From: Solidesulfovibrio aerotolerans
GTDB taxonomy: Bacteria; Desulfobacterota; Desulfovibrionia; Desulfovibrionales; Desulfovibrionaceae
Length of the DNA: 64,000 nucleotides
Direction of reading: 5' to 3'
Assembly: GCF_009856865.1 (NCBI RefSeq)
Contig: NZ_WVUD01000002.1
Coordinates: 124,001-188,000 of the forward strand
Part shown: positions 1-8,805 of the stretch, piece by piece
Layout of the letters: each line of letters begins with the position of its first letter
Position numbering within the stretch: position 1 is the stretch's first letter
Notes under the pieces: generated by a model
What the model saw: the letters and a program-made list of their open reading frames with translations, nothing else
Database searches by the model: none
Told to the model about the DNA's origin: nothing
Translations under genes and position numbers: made by a program

Positions 1-407
1 GCCGCGACGACGTCCGTGCTCATGGCCTCGACGTTCTCGGGCAAAAACGTGACCAGCCAGCCGGGCAACCTGGCCCGCAGGCTCTCCAACGCCTCGGCCA
101 TTTTCCGTAGCAAGGTCGGGATACTGGTGGATTCGCTGTGAAAAAAGGCAATCCCCTTCCAGGCGAGCAGGGCCAGCCCGACGACTATAAGGACTGCCAG
201 GCAGGCCACCACCACTTGCTTTGCGCGCCGGTGCCCGACCCAGGCAGCAGGCAAGACCGGCGCGGCCAGTTGGACCAGCTCAAAGACCAACAGGCCCGCC
301 ATGAGCGCAGGAAACAAGTGGAGCGGAAAGACCAGCAGCAGGGCGAGTCCTGCCCCGATCCAGGCGACGACGTCATAAACCGAGGCCTTGGGCCGCACAG
401 GCTGCAT
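1..407 (-). CDS. AI-2E family transporter (permease), 5' part only
   Basis: The gene runs off the left edge, so only the first 135 codons are present. The ATG at 407 is preceded by AGGAG at a suitable distance. The visible protein has two hydrophobic segments near the N-terminus (about residues 13-45 and 58-78), then a loop with LESLRARLPGWLVTFLPEN. That layout is typical of the long-N-terminus subgroup of the AI-2E/PerM family, whose members are eight-helix inner-membrane permeases of mostly unknown substrate. It is transcribed divergently from kdp across a 200-bp region. Family assignment rests on a partial sequence; substrate is unknown. Confidence 0.7.
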   Translation of the reverse strand, partial: MQPVRPKASVYDVVAWIGAGLALLLVFPLHLFPALMAGLLVFELVQLAAPVLPAAWVGHRRAKQVVVACLAVLIVVGLALLAWKGIAFFHSESTSIPTLLRKMAEALESLRARLPGWLVTFLPENVEAMSTDVVA

Positions 408-513
408 ACGATCTCCTTGTCTGCATAAAGCGACGGGGGGGGTCCCGCCGTGCCCGCGCCAAGCCTAGAGTGTCCGGCTGCGGCCGGCAAGGGCAGCGGC
501 CTTGAGGCTGCTG

Positions 514-530
514 TTTACGCAATTTTTACA
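514..530 (+). promoter_or_regulatory. Candidate KdpE-binding box upstream of kdp
   Basis: TTTACG (514-519) and TTTACA (525-530) form a direct repeat separated by exactly 5 bp. This matches the arrangement described for the E. coli KdpE site (TTTATA-N5-TTTACA). As in E. coli, a C-rich tract follows. A possible -10 element TATACA lies at 546-551, placing the box over or just upstream of the -35 position. It is inferred that the KdpE encoded at 7880-8575 activates the operon here. Confidence 0.65.
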
Positions 531-545
531 CCACTCCCCCCTCTC

Positions 546-551
546 TATACA
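546..551 (+). promoter_or_regulatory. Possible -10 element of the kdp promoter
   Basis: TATACA sits 15 bp downstream of the candidate KdpE box and about 60 bp before the first small ORF. The -35 position would fall in the T-rich sequence of the KdpE box, which has no good consensus match, as expected for an activator-dependent promoter. Inferred from position only. Confidence 0.4.
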
Positions 552-610
552 CCGCGTTTAGACCGTCCCGGCTACACCCGTCCCATCGACAACCGCCAAG
601 GAGGGTTTCG

Positions 611-712
611 ATGGACATTCTTTTTATCCTCTGCACCTTGGCCCTGGTCATTGGGATGCTGGGCCTGATAGAATTTCTTGAACGCCTCGCAAGGAAAGAC
701 CCATGGACATAG
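611..712 (+). CDS. Small membrane protein preceding kdpF (33 aa)
   Basis: The ORF begins with ATG at 611 after a strong AGGAGG at 599-604. It encodes MDILFILCTLALVIGMLGLI followed by EFLERLARKDPWT: one transmembrane helix and a short charged tail. Its last 10 nt overlap the kdpF start (703), suggesting translational coupling. Small single-helix ORFs at this position precede kdpF in some other kdp operons, but I know no assigned function. It may be an accessory Kdp peptide or simply a leader that couples translation. Confidence 0.6.
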   Translation: MDILFILCTLALVIGMLGLIEFLERLARKDPWT

Positions 713-786
713 TGGTATTGGCCGTCGCGGTCGCGCTCTTCACCTATCTGCTGGCGGCGTTATGCAAACCGGAGTGGTTCCAATGA
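703..786 (+). CDS. kdpF: K+-transporting ATPase subunit KdpF (27 aa)
   Basis: The 27-residue product (MDIVVLAVAVALFTYLLAAL then CKPEWFQ) is one hydrophobic helix ending in the KPE-F tail typical of KdpF, the lipid-like stabilising peptide of the KdpFABC complex. The stop TGA overlaps the kdpA start as ATGA (783-786), so translation is probably coupled. Gene order and length match KdpF of other bacteria. Confidence 0.9.
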   Translation: MDIVVLAVAVALFTYLLAALCKPEWFQ

Positions 787-2531
787 TCGTAACGGATTGG
801 CTGCAATGGCTGTTTTTTTTGGCCGTGCTCCTGGCCGCGTCCTGGCCCCTTGGGCTTTACATGGCCCGGGTGTACATGGGCCGTCCCTGCGGCCTGGATC
901 GGCTGGGCGGTGCCCTGGAACGCCTGCTGTATCGACGCAGCGGCGTCGATGCCGGGCGCGAAATGGACTGGAAGACCTATGGCCTGGCCGTCATGGGGAT
1001 CAATCTGATCGGGATTGTGGCCGTGTGGGCCGTGGCCCTGCTCCAGGGTGTGCTGCCGCTGAACCCCTTGGCCCTTCCCGGGGTGGACCCGTTTGTGGCC
1101 ATAAACACTGCGGTCAGTTTTGCCACCAACACCAACTGGCAGGCCTACAGCGGCGAAGCAACGCTCTCCATCTTCACGCAAATGCTGGCGCTCACCGTCC
1201 AGAACTTCCTGTCGGCCGCAACCGGCATGGCCGTGGCCGCAGCCCTGATTCGCGGTCTGGCCCGCCGCGAGACCACCCAGCTCGGCAATTTCTGGCAGGA
1301 TCTCACCCGCTCGGTCCTCTACATCCTGTTGCCCCTGTCCCTGGTCCTGGCCTTGGTCCTCGTCTGGCAGGGCGTGCCGCAAACCTTTGACGCCGTTATC
1401 GAGGCCCATCTGCTTGAGCAACCCGCGGCAACGGCCCCAGCCCCGGACGGCACGACGGCAGCGGCACCCACCGGCCGCCAGACCCTCGTCCTTGGCCCCG
1501 TGGCCTCCCAGGTGGCCATCAAACAGCTCGGCACCAACGGCGGCGGCTACTACAACACCAACTCGGCCCATCCCTTTGAAAACCCCACGCCGTTGACCAA
1601 TTTCCTGGAAATGCTGGCCATCCTGCTCATCCCGGCGGCCTTTTGCCACACCTTCGGGGCCATGATCGGCGACCGGCGCCAAGGTCTGGCTGTCCTTGCG
1701 GCCATGACCATCCTGTTTGCCGGCTTCTCGTATCTGACCCTGGCTGCCGAGTCCGTCCCCAATCCGGCCCTGGCCGGCATCGGTGTGGCGGCGGGTCCGA
1801 GCCTGGAAGGTAAGGAGGTGCGCTTTGGCCCGGCCGGTTCGGCCCTATGGGCGGCCGTCACCACGGCGGCCTCCAACGGCTCGGTCAACGCCATGCACGA
1901 CAGCTTCATGCCCCTGGGTGGCCTGTGGCCCATGCTGCTCATGCAGCTGGGCGAAGTGGTCTTTGGCGGTGTGGGTTCGGGCCTTTACGGCATGCTGGTC
2001 TTTGCCATGGTGGCAGTCTTTGTGGCCGGGCTTATGGTCGGGCGCACCCCGGAGTACTGCGGCAAAAAGATCGAACCATTTGAAACCAAGATGGCCGCCC
2101 TGGTCATCCTCATCCCGCCGTTTCTGTGTCTCATGGGCACGGCCCTGGCAGTCGTTGCCGGACCGGCCGACGCCGTGTCCAATCCCGGGCCGCACGGCTT
2201 TAGCCAGGTGCTCTACGCCTTCTCGTCCATGGGCAACAATAACGGCAGTGCCTTTGCCGGTCTGACCGCCAGTTCGCCGTTTTGGACGCTGACCGGGGCC
2301 GTGGCCATGTTTGTCTCGCGCTACTGGCTCATCCTGCCGGTGCTGGCCCTGGCCGGTTCCCTGGCCGGGAAAAAACGGCTGCCCCAAGGCCCCGGCACCC
2401 TGCCGACCCATGGACCGATTTTCATGTTCCTGCTTATCGTCGTGGTGCTGGTGGTCGGCGCGCTGACCTTCGTACCGGCCTTGGCGCTCGGGCCTGTGGC
2501 TGAACATCTGGCCCTTTTCCGGGCAAATTGA
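783..2531 (+). CDS. kdpA: K+-transporting ATPase subunit KdpA
   Basis: The 582-aa product is the K+-selective pore subunit of the high-affinity KdpFABC pump in the inner membrane. The four filter-like P-loops are recognisable: TNTNWQAYSGE, GTNGGGYYNTNSAHPFENP, SNGSVNAMHDSF and SSMGNNNGSAFAGL. Length is close to the E. coli protein (557 aa), with a short insertion rich in Ala and Pro near residues 210-235. The ATG at 783, overlapping kdpF, was chosen because upstream in-frame codons lie inside kdpF and give no KdpA-like sequence. kdpB follows after 12 bp. Confidence 0.97.
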   Translation: MIVTDWLQWLFFLAVLLAASWPLGLYMARVYMGRPCGLDRLGGALERLLYRRSGVDAGREMDWKTYGLAVMGINLIGIVAVWAVALLQGVLPLNPLALPGVDPFVAINTAVSFATNTNWQAYSGEATLSIFTQMLALTVQNFLSAATGMAVAAALIRGLARRETTQLGNFWQDLTRSVLYILLPLSLVLALVLVWQGVPQTFDAVIEAHLLEQPAATAPAPDGTTAAAPTGRQTLVLGPVASQVAIKQLGTNGGGYYNTNSAHPFENPTPLTNFLEMLAILLIPAAFCHTFGAMIGDRRQGLAVLAAMTILFAGFSYLTLAAESVPNPALAGIGVAAGPSLEGKEVRFGPAGSALWAAVTTAASNGSVNAMHDSFMPLGGLWPMLLMQLGEVVFGGVGSGLYGMLVFAMVAVFVAGLMVGRTPEYCGKKIEPFETKMAALVILIPPFLCLMGTALAVVAGPADAVSNPGPHGFSQVLYAFSSMGNNNGSAFAGLTASSPFWTLTGAVAMFVSRYWLILPVLALAGSLAGKKRLPQGPGTLPTHGPIFMFLLIVVVLVVGALTFVPALALGPVAEHLALFRAN

Positions 2532-2543
2532 CGAGGTCTTTGT

Positions 2544-4616
2544 ATGTCAAAAGATAGCAATAAACGCCCCTTGTTCGATGCGGCCATTATGCGTCAGGCC
2601 GGCATCGAGTGCCTCAAAAAGCTCTCCCCGGCCCGTCAGGCCCGAAACCCGGTCATGTTCACCGTCTATATCGGCAGCATCCTGACCACCGTTCTGGCCG
2701 TACAGGCTGCAACCGGCCACGGCGAGGCCCCGTTTGGCTTCGTGGCTTCGATTGCCGCCTGGTTGTGGGCCACGGTGCTTTTCGCCAATTTTGCCGAGGC
2801 CATGGCCGAAGGGCGCGGCAAGGCCCAGGCGGCGGCCCTGCGCGGCCTGCGCCGGGATGTGGCCGCCAAGAAGCTGGCCGCCCCTCGCCGGGACGCGGCC
2901 TGGACGGAAGTGGCCGGCAATTCGCTGGTGCGCGGCGACGTGGTGTTGGTCGTTGCCGGCGACGCCATCCCGTCTGACGGCGAAATCATGGAAGGCGTGG
3001 CCTCGGTGGACGAGTCTGCCATCACCGGCGAATCCGCCCCGGTCATCCGCGAAGCCGGGGGCGACCGCAGCGCCGTCACCGGCGGCACGCGCCTGCTCTC
3101 GGACTGGCTGGTGGTCCGGGTGGCGGCCGATGCCGGCGAGACGTTTCTCGACCGCATGATTTCCCTGGTGGAAGGCGCCAAACGCCGCAAGACCCCCAAC
3201 GAAATCGCGCTCAACATCTTGCTCGCCTCCTTAACCCTGGTCTTCCTGGTCGTGTGCGTGACCCTGCGTCCCCTGTCTGCCTATGCCGTGTCCCTGGCCG
3301 GCCAGGGGCAGGCCGTGACCATCACGGCCCTGGTCGCCCTGTTCGTCTGTCTGGCCCCCACCACCATCGGGGGCCTGCTCTCGGCCATCGGCATCGCCGG
3401 CATGGACCGGCTTATCCAGGCCGGGGTCATCGCCACTTCGGGCCGGGCCGTGGAAGCGGCCGGCGACGTGGACGTGCTGCTCTTGGACAAGACCGGCACC
3501 ATCACCCTGGGCAACCGGCAGGCCACGAATTTTCTGCCGGCGGCCGGGGTGGACGAGCGGCGTCTGGCCGAGGTGGCCCAACTCGCCTCGTTGGCCGACG
3601 AAACCCCGGAAGGGCGTTCCATTGTGGTGCTGGCCAAGGAACGGTTCGGCCTGCGCGGCCGCGATCTGGCCAGCCTCAATGCCAGCTTCGTGCCCTTTAC
3701 GGCCCAGACCCGGCTTTCCGGCGTCGATCTGCCGGGCCGCAGCATCCGCAAGGGCGCGGCCGACGCCGTGCGCGCCCTGGCCGAGTCGGCCGGCATCGCC
3801 ATGCCGGGCGACATCGAGGCCTTTATCCGCGAGGTGGCCAAATCCGGCGGCACGCCGCTGATCGTGGCCGAAAACAACCGGCCGCTCGGCGTGGTCTGGC
3901 TTAAAGACATCGTCAAGGGCGGCATCCGCGAGCGTTTTGCCGAACTGCGCGCCATGGGGATTAAGACCATCATGGTCACCGGCGACAATCCGCTGACGGC
4001 CGCGGCCATCGCCGCCGAGGCCGGGGTGGACGACTTCCTGGCCGAAGCCACCCCCGAGGCCAAGCTGGCCCGCATCCGGCAATACCAGAGCGCCGGCAAG
4101 ATGGTGGCCATGACCGGCGACGGCACCAACGACGCCCCGGCCCTGGCCCAGGCCGATGTCGGCGTGGCCATGAATTCCGGCACCCAGGCCGCCAAGGAAG
4201 CCGGCAACATGGTGGACCTCGACTCCAACCCCACCAAGCTGCTGGAAGTCGTGGCCATCGGCAAACAATTGCTCATGACCCGGGGATCGCTGACGACGTT
4301 TTCCATCGCCAACGATATTGCCAAGTACTTTGCCATTATTCCGGCCGTGTTCGTGGGCATCTACCCGCAGTTGGCCGTACTGGACGTCATGGGGCTGGCC
4401 ACACCCAAGTCCGCCGTGCTCTCGGCCGTAATTTTTAATGCGCTCATCATTGTTTTTCTCATTCCCCTGGCCCTGCGGGGTGTTAAATACATTCCTGTTC
4501 CGGCGGCGGTGGCCCTGCGACGCAATCTGCTCATCTATGGTCTGGGCGGGTTTGTGGTGCCCTTTGCCGGCATCAAATGCATCGACATGGTTATTGCCGC
4601 CCTGGGCTGGGCGTAA
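2544..4616 (+). CDS. kdpB: K+-transporting P-type ATPase subunit KdpB
   Basis: The 690-aa product is the P-type ATPase subunit that hydrolyses ATP for K+ uptake. The phosphorylation motif DKTGT has Asp at residue 315. The actuator motif TGES ends at Ser164, the position of the inhibitory phosphoserine known in E. coli KdpB. The hinge motif [19 protein letters not shown] is intact. Length matches the family (E. coli 682 aa). kdpC begins 10 bp downstream behind AAGGAG. Confidence 0.97.
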   Translation: MSKDSNKRPLFDAAIMRQAGIECLKKLSPARQARNPVMFTVYIGSILTTVLAVQAATGHGEAPFGFVASIAAWLWATVLFANFAEAMAEGRGKAQAAALRGLRRDVAAKKLAAPRRDAAWTEVAGNSLVRGDVVLVVAGDAIPSDGEIMEGVASVDESAITGESAPVIREAGGDRSAVTGGTRLLSDWLVVRVAADAGETFLDRMISLVEGAKRRKTPNEIALNILLASLTLVFLVVCVTLRPLSAYAVSLAGQGQAVTITALVALFVCLAPTTIGGLLSAIGIAGMDRLIQAGVIATSGRAVEAAGDVDVLLLDKTGTITLGNRQATNFLPAAGVDERRLAEVAQLASLADETPEGRSIVVLAKERFGLRGRDLASLNASFVPFTAQTRLSGVDLPGRSIRKGAADAVRALAESAGIAMPGDIEAFIREVAKSGGTPLIVAENNRPLGVVWLKDIVKGGIRERFAELRAMGIKTIMVTGDNPLTAAAIAAEAGVDDFLAEATPEAKLARIRQYQSAGKMVAMTGDGTNDAPALAQADVGVAMNSGTQAAKEAGNMVDLDSNPTKLLEVVAIGKQLLMTRGSLTTFSIANDIAKYFAIIPAVFVGIYPQLAVLDVMGLATPKSAVLSAVIFNALIIVFLIPLALRGVKYIPVPAAVALRRNLLIYGLGGFVVPFAGIKCIDMVIAALGWA

Positions 4617-4626
4617 AGGAGCCGCT

Positions 4627-5214
4627 ATGTTCGCCAGATGCGTCGCGCAGTTCAAACCTGCCTGCTTTCTGTTCCTGTGGCTGACCCTTATAACCGGGGT
4701 GGCCTATCCTGTGTTGCTCACGGGCCTGGGGGCTGGCCTGTTCCCGGCCCAGGCCAGGGGGAGCCTGCTGGAAAAGGACGGCAGCGTCATCGGCTCGGCC
4801 CTTATCGGCCAGCCGTTTGCCGCACCGGGCTATTTTACGGGACGGCCCTCGGCCACGGCTCCTGAGCCGTATAACGCCCTGGCCTCGTCCGGCTCGAATC
4901 TGGCCGCGTCCAACCCGGCCTTGCGCGAGGTGGTAGAACAGCGCAGCGCAGCCCTTAATGAGACCCGGGCAGGAGCGGCCGTGCCCATGGATCTGGTGAC
5001 GGCCTCGGGCAGCGGCCTGGACCCGCACATCAGCCCGGCGGCGGCCGTCTGGCAGATCGAGCGGGTGGCCGCCGCCCGGGGACTGCCGGCCGAGACCGTG
5101 ACTGCGCTCATCGCCCGGCACACCGAGGAACGGCTCTGGGGATTTTGGGGAGAGCGCCGGGTTGGCGTCCTGGGGCTTAATTTGGCGCTGGATGCGGCAA
5201 CCGGCCAGCGGTAA
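4627..5214 (+). CDS. kdpC: K+-transporting ATPase subunit KdpC
   Basis: The 195-aa product has one N-terminal transmembrane helix (about residues 10-35) and a periplasmic domain with YFTGRPSA, NLAASNPAL and the C-terminal SGSGLDPHISPAAA stretch typical of KdpC. KdpC stabilises the KdpFABC complex. The ATG at 4627 follows AAGGAG; a longer in-frame ORF upstream is out of place inside kdpB. kdpD starts 9 bp after the stop. Confidence 0.96.
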   Translation: MFARCVAQFKPACFLFLWLTLITGVAYPVLLTGLGAGLFPAQARGSLLEKDGSVIGSALIGQPFAAPGYFTGRPSATAPEPYNALASSGSNLAASNPALREVVEQRSAALNETRAGAAVPMDLVTASGSGLDPHISPAAAVWQIERVAAARGLPAETVTALIARHTEERLWGFWGERRVGVLGLNLALDAATGQR

Positions 5215-5223
5215 GGTAAACGC

Positions 5224-7887
5224 ATGCGCGATACGGACAAACGCCCGGACCCCGATGCCCTCTTGGACATGGTGCGGCGCGAGGAAGAACAAAAGCATCG
5301 GGGGCAGCTGCGGATTTTCCTCGGCATGGCCCCGGGCGTGGGCAAGACCTACGCCATGCTGGAAGCGGCGCGGCTTAAAATGGCTGACGGGGAGAATCTC
5401 CTGGCCGGCATCGTGGAAACCCACGGCCGCCAGGACACCGAAGCCCTGCTCTACAACATGCCGGCCCTGCCCCGCCAGCGCATCGAATACAAGGGCCATA
5501 TTCTGGAGGAGTTCGATCTCAACGCGGTCCTTCTAAAGCGCCCCGCCCTGGTCCTGGTCGATGAACTGGCCCACACCAACGCCCCGGGCTGCCGCCACCC
5601 CAAACGCTGGCAGGACGTGGAAGAGTTGCTCGAAAACGGCCTGGATGTCTGGACCACCCTCAATGTGCAGCACCTGGAGAGCTTAAACGACATCGTGGCC
5701 CAGATCACCGGGGTGCGCGTGCGCGAAACCGTGCCCGACGCCGTGCTGGAGCGGGCCAACTCGGTCATCCTGGTCGATCTGCCCCCCGAAGATCTGCGCC
5801 AGCGCCTGACGGAGGGCAAGGTCTATCTGCCCCGCCAGGCCGAATGGGCCGGGGAAAACTTCTTTCGCCAGGGCAACTTAAACGCCCTGCGCGAATTGGC
5901 CCTGCGCCAGACCGCCAGCCGGGTCAACACCGAGGTGCTGGTCTATCGCAAAGGCCATGCCATCGAAACGACTTGGCCAACGGCCGAACGCATCTTAGTC
6001 TGCGTCGGCCCCTCGCCCTCCTCGGCCACCCTCGTGCGGGCCGCCAAGCGCTTAGCTGACGGTTTGCAGGCCTCCTGGCAGGCCCTTTATATCCAGCAGC
6101 AGGCCGAAGGCGCGCCCACGGCCAGGGCCTTGTCCAATCTGCACCTGGCCCAGGAGCTGGGCGCCCAGACCCATGTCCTGACCGGGCCGGACGTGGCCCG
6201 GCTCATTGTCGAATTTGCCCGGCAGCACAACGTCACCCGCATCGTCATCGGCAAGCCGCTGGGCCGCAGCTTCTTTGACATTTTCCGGGGCAGCCCGGTG
6301 GACCGGCTGGTGCGCGAAAGTGGTGAGATCGACGTCCATGTCATAAAGGGCCAAGACCCCGGCAATGCGCCCCGGCAACCGCCTGTGCGCCGTGCCCGTT
6401 CCTTCCCCTGGCGCGAATATGCCGCCGCCGGCGGTATCGTCGCCGTGGCCACCGGCATCTGTTTTGCCATGTACCCCTATTTCGAGCTGGCCAACCTGAT
6501 CATGGTCTATCTGGTCGGCGTCATGGCCGCTTCGGTCTGGCTGTCCCGGCGGGTCTCCATGGCAGCCTCAGCCGTCACCGTCCTGGCGTTCGATTTCTGC
6601 TTCGTGCCGCCCCGGTTCAGCATGGCCGTGTCGGACGTGGCCTATCTGGTCACCTTCATCGTGATGCTGCTGGTGGCGCTGGTCTTAAGTGCCATGGCCT
6701 CGCGCATCAAGGGCCAGGCCGACAGTGCCGCCAAGCTGGAGCAGCAGGCTTCGGATTTAAGCGATCTGTCCCGGGATCTGGCCACCACCCGCGGCGCGGA
6801 CAATCTCGTGGCAGCGGCCCGGCGGCATATCGCCCGGGTGTTTGGCGCCACGGTTTTTGTGCTGCTGCCAAGCCCGGCCGGCAAGCTTGAACACGTCTTT
6901 TTGGCCGAAGACGAGGAAACCCTGGCCGACAAGGACCTGGGCGTGGCCCAGTGGGTCTTTGACAACGGCAAACCAGCCGGACTGACCACCCAGACCCTGG
7001 CCGAATCCGACGCCCTCTACCTCCCCTTGCCCGGAACCGAGGCCACCCTTGGCGTCGTGGGTTTGACGCCGGAAAATGCGGACGCCCTGGACGCCCTGGA
7101 ACTGCCGGACCGCCGCCGCCTGCTCGACGCCGTGATCCAGCAGACCGCCCTGGCCCTGGATGTGGACCGGCTGGAAGAACGGGCCAAGGCCACGCTGCTG
7201 GCGGCCGAGCGGGAAAAGCTGCGGGCCGCCCTGCTCTCCACCGTCACCCACGATTTCAAAACGCCCCTGGCCGCCATTGCCGGTTCGGCCGAAAGCCTGC
7301 TGGCTCTCGGCGATACCGCTGCCAGCGCCGTTCGCCGGTCGCTGGAGGAGAACATCGTGCAGGAGGCCTCGCGCCTGGAGCGGCTGGTGGATAATCTCTT
7401 GCGTATTGCCGCCCTGGAATCCGGTTCGGCAGCACCCGACATCAAGCTTATTCCCCTGGAAGAAGTCATCGGCAGCGCCCTGGACCGCCTCAAACCGCTG
7501 CTGGCCGGACATGCCGTGCGGCTGGAAATTCCGGGCGATCTGCCCCCGATTCCCATGGACGAAGTGCTCATGGAACAGGTTCTGCTCAATCTCATCGAAA
7601 ACGCGGCCAAGCATACCCCGCCGGGAACCGAAATCGTCTTGTCCGCTGCCGTTGGCGACGGCGTGGCCCGGATCGGGATCAGCGACAACGGCCCGGGCCT
7701 GCCGTCGGGCGATCCGGAAAAGCTCTTTGAGCGTTTCCAGCGCGGCGACAGAACCACGACGGCAGGCTACGGACTGGGGTTGGCCATCTGTCGCGCCGTG
7801 GTCAAGGCCCATGGCGGAACCATCACAGCCGGCCCGACCGCCCGAGCCGGCGCAAGCTTTGTCATCACCCTGCCCCTGTATGCCTGA
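5224..7887 (+). CDS. kdpD: Osmosensitive K+ channel sensor histidine kinase KdpD
   Basis: The 887-aa product has the full KdpD architecture. The N-terminal KdpD domain has a Walker A motif GMAPGVGKTYA (Lys41) and LVLVDELAHTNAPG. A universal-stress-protein domain follows (about residues 250-375), then four transmembrane helices (about 395-500), a GAF-like region, the HisKA box TVTHDFKTPLA with His676, and the HATPase motifs NLIENAAKH and DNGPGLP. It senses K+ limitation and phosphorylates KdpE. The last codons overlap the kdpE start (7880) by 8 nt. Confidence 0.96.
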   Translation: MRDTDKRPDPDALLDMVRREEEQKHRGQLRIFLGMAPGVGKTYAMLEAARLKMADGENLLAGIVETHGRQDTEALLYNMPALPRQRIEYKGHILEEFDLNAVLLKRPALVLVDELAHTNAPGCRHPKRWQDVEELLENGLDVWTTLNVQHLESLNDIVAQITGVRVRETVPDAVLERANSVILVDLPPEDLRQRLTEGKVYLPRQAEWAGENFFRQGNLNALRELALRQTASRVNTEVLVYRKGHAIETTWPTAERILVCVGPSPSSATLVRAAKRLADGLQASWQALYIQQQAEGAPTARALSNLHLAQELGAQTHVLTGPDVARLIVEFARQHNVTRIVIGKPLGRSFFDIFRGSPVDRLVRESGEIDVHVIKGQDPGNAPRQPPVRRARSFPWREYAAAGGIVAVATGICFAMYPYFELANLIMVYLVGVMAASVWLSRRVSMAASAVTVLAFDFCFVPPRFSMAVSDVAYLVTFIVMLLVALVLSAMASRIKGQADSAAKLEQQASDLSDLSRDLATTRGADNLVAAARRHIARVFGATVFVLLPSPAGKLEHVFLAEDEETLADKDLGVAQWVFDNGKPAGLTTQTLAESDALYLPLPGTEATLGVVGLTPENADALDALELPDRRRLLDAVIQQTALALDVDRLEERAKATLLAAEREKLRAALLSTVTHDFKTPLAAIAGSAESLLALGDTAASAVRRSLEENIVQEASRLERLVDNLLRIAALESGSAAPDIKLIPLEEVIGSALDRLKPLLAGHAVRLEIPGDLPPIPMDEVLMEQVLLNLIENAAKHTPPGTEIVLSAAVGDGVARIGISDNGPGLPSGDPEKLFERFQRGDRTTTAGYGLGLAICRAVVKAHGGTITAGPTARAGASFVITLPLYA

Positions 7888-8575
7888 CACCACCCACACC
7901 ATCCTCATCGTTGACGACGAACCGGCCATCCGCCGCTTCCTCGCCCCCTTTCTCGAAGCCGAGGGCTATGGGGTCATTGAGGCGGCCACGGGCCGCGACG
8001 CCCTGGCCGCCTCCCAGGACGCCGATGTCATCCTGCTCGATCTCGGCCTGCCGGACCTGGACGGCGAAGCGGTGTTACAAGCCCTGCCGCCCTGGAACCG
8101 GGCCAGGGTTATCGTGCTCTCCGTGCGCGGCCGGGAGCAGGACAAGGTGCGGGCCTTGGATCTTGGGGCCAGCGACTACCTGACCAAGCCGTTCGGTCTG
8201 GCCGAGCTGGCGGCCCGCATCCGGGCGCTGCTGCGCCGCGAGGGAACAGCCGGCCAGGAGCCGCCGTCACAGTATGTTTTCGGGGATCTGGCCATTGACC
8301 TTGCCGGCCACGGGGTGCGCCGGGACGGTGTGGAGGTGCATCTGACACCCACGGAATTCAAACTGCTGGCCTTTCTCGTGCGCCATGCCGACAAGGTGGT
8401 GACCCACGGCCAGTTGCTCAAAGAAGTCTGGGGCAGGCACAGCCAGGGCCAGGAACACTACGTGCGCATCCACATCCACAAGCTGCGCCAGAAAATCGAG
8501 CCCGACCCGGCCCGGCCCCGCCATCTGCACACGGAAACCGGCGTCGGCTACCGCTTTGTCACCATGGCCTCGTAG
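7880..8575 (+). CDS. kdpE: KDP operon response regulator KdpE
   Basis: The 231-aa product is an OmpR/PhoB-type regulator: receiver domain with the phosphoacceptor Asp54 (LLDLGLPDLDG), the conserved Lys in YLTKPF, and a C-terminal winged helix (LTPTEFKLLAFLVRHADKVV; ETGVGYRF). The ATG at 7880 overlaps the kdpD stop, the usual coupled arrangement. A candidate target site lies at 514-530, so the operon probably controls itself. The gene converges on phnW with no recognisable terminator between them. Confidence 0.96.
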   Translation: MPDTTHTILIVDDEPAIRRFLAPFLEAEGYGVIEAATGRDALAASQDADVILLDLGLPDLDGEAVLQALPPWNRARVIVLSVRGREQDKVRALDLGASDYLTKPFGLAELAARIRALLRREGTAGQEPPSQYVFGDLAIDLAGHGVRRDGVEVHLTPTEFKLLAFLVRHADKVVTHGQLLKEVWGRHSQGQEHYVRIHIHKLRQKIEPDPARPRHLHTETGVGYRFVTMAS

Positions 8576-8805
8576 GCGCGCCCCAAGCCCTGCCCTGCCA
8601 GCGGTAGTGGTCCGCACCGGTCAAAGCCAACGTGGTCGCGGCCTATATCCCGCCAAAACAGTTGACGAACGCGGTACTGGCCCACCGGTCAAAGACAATT
8701 TAGTCGCACCCTAAGCCCCGCCCTACCCGTTGACGGACACGGTAATGGCCCACAATTCAAAGCCAGCTTGGTCGCGCGCCAAGCCCTGGCCTACCAGTTG
8801 ACGGA
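8576..8805. repeat. Degenerate ~68-bp tandem repeats, about 3.5 copies
   Basis: The convergent kdpE-phnW gap is filled by approximate tandem copies beginning near 8576, 8640, 8707 and 8775. Shared blocks are CAAGCCCTGCCCT / TAAGCCCCGCCCT / CAAGCCCTGGCCT, then AGTTGACGAAC / CGTTGACGGAC / AGTTGACGGAC, CGGTCAAAG / ATTCAAAG, and TGGTCGC or TAGTCGC. The last, partial copy runs into the final codons of phnW, whose stop is at 8791-8793. Copies are too diverged for recent slippage. They may be remnants of a tandem duplication of the phnW 3' end or a transcription-end region. No function is assigned. Confidence 0.6.

Noticed and set aside
678-782. N-terminal extension of KdpA from an upstream TTG
   Set aside because: The extension reads through kdpF in another frame and gives no KdpA-like sequence; the ATG at 783 overlaps the kdpF stop in the usual way.
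8576-8790. CRISPR array in the kdpE-phnW gap
   Set aside because: The repeats are degenerate over their whole length with no conserved repeat/variable spacer pattern, and no cas genes are present.
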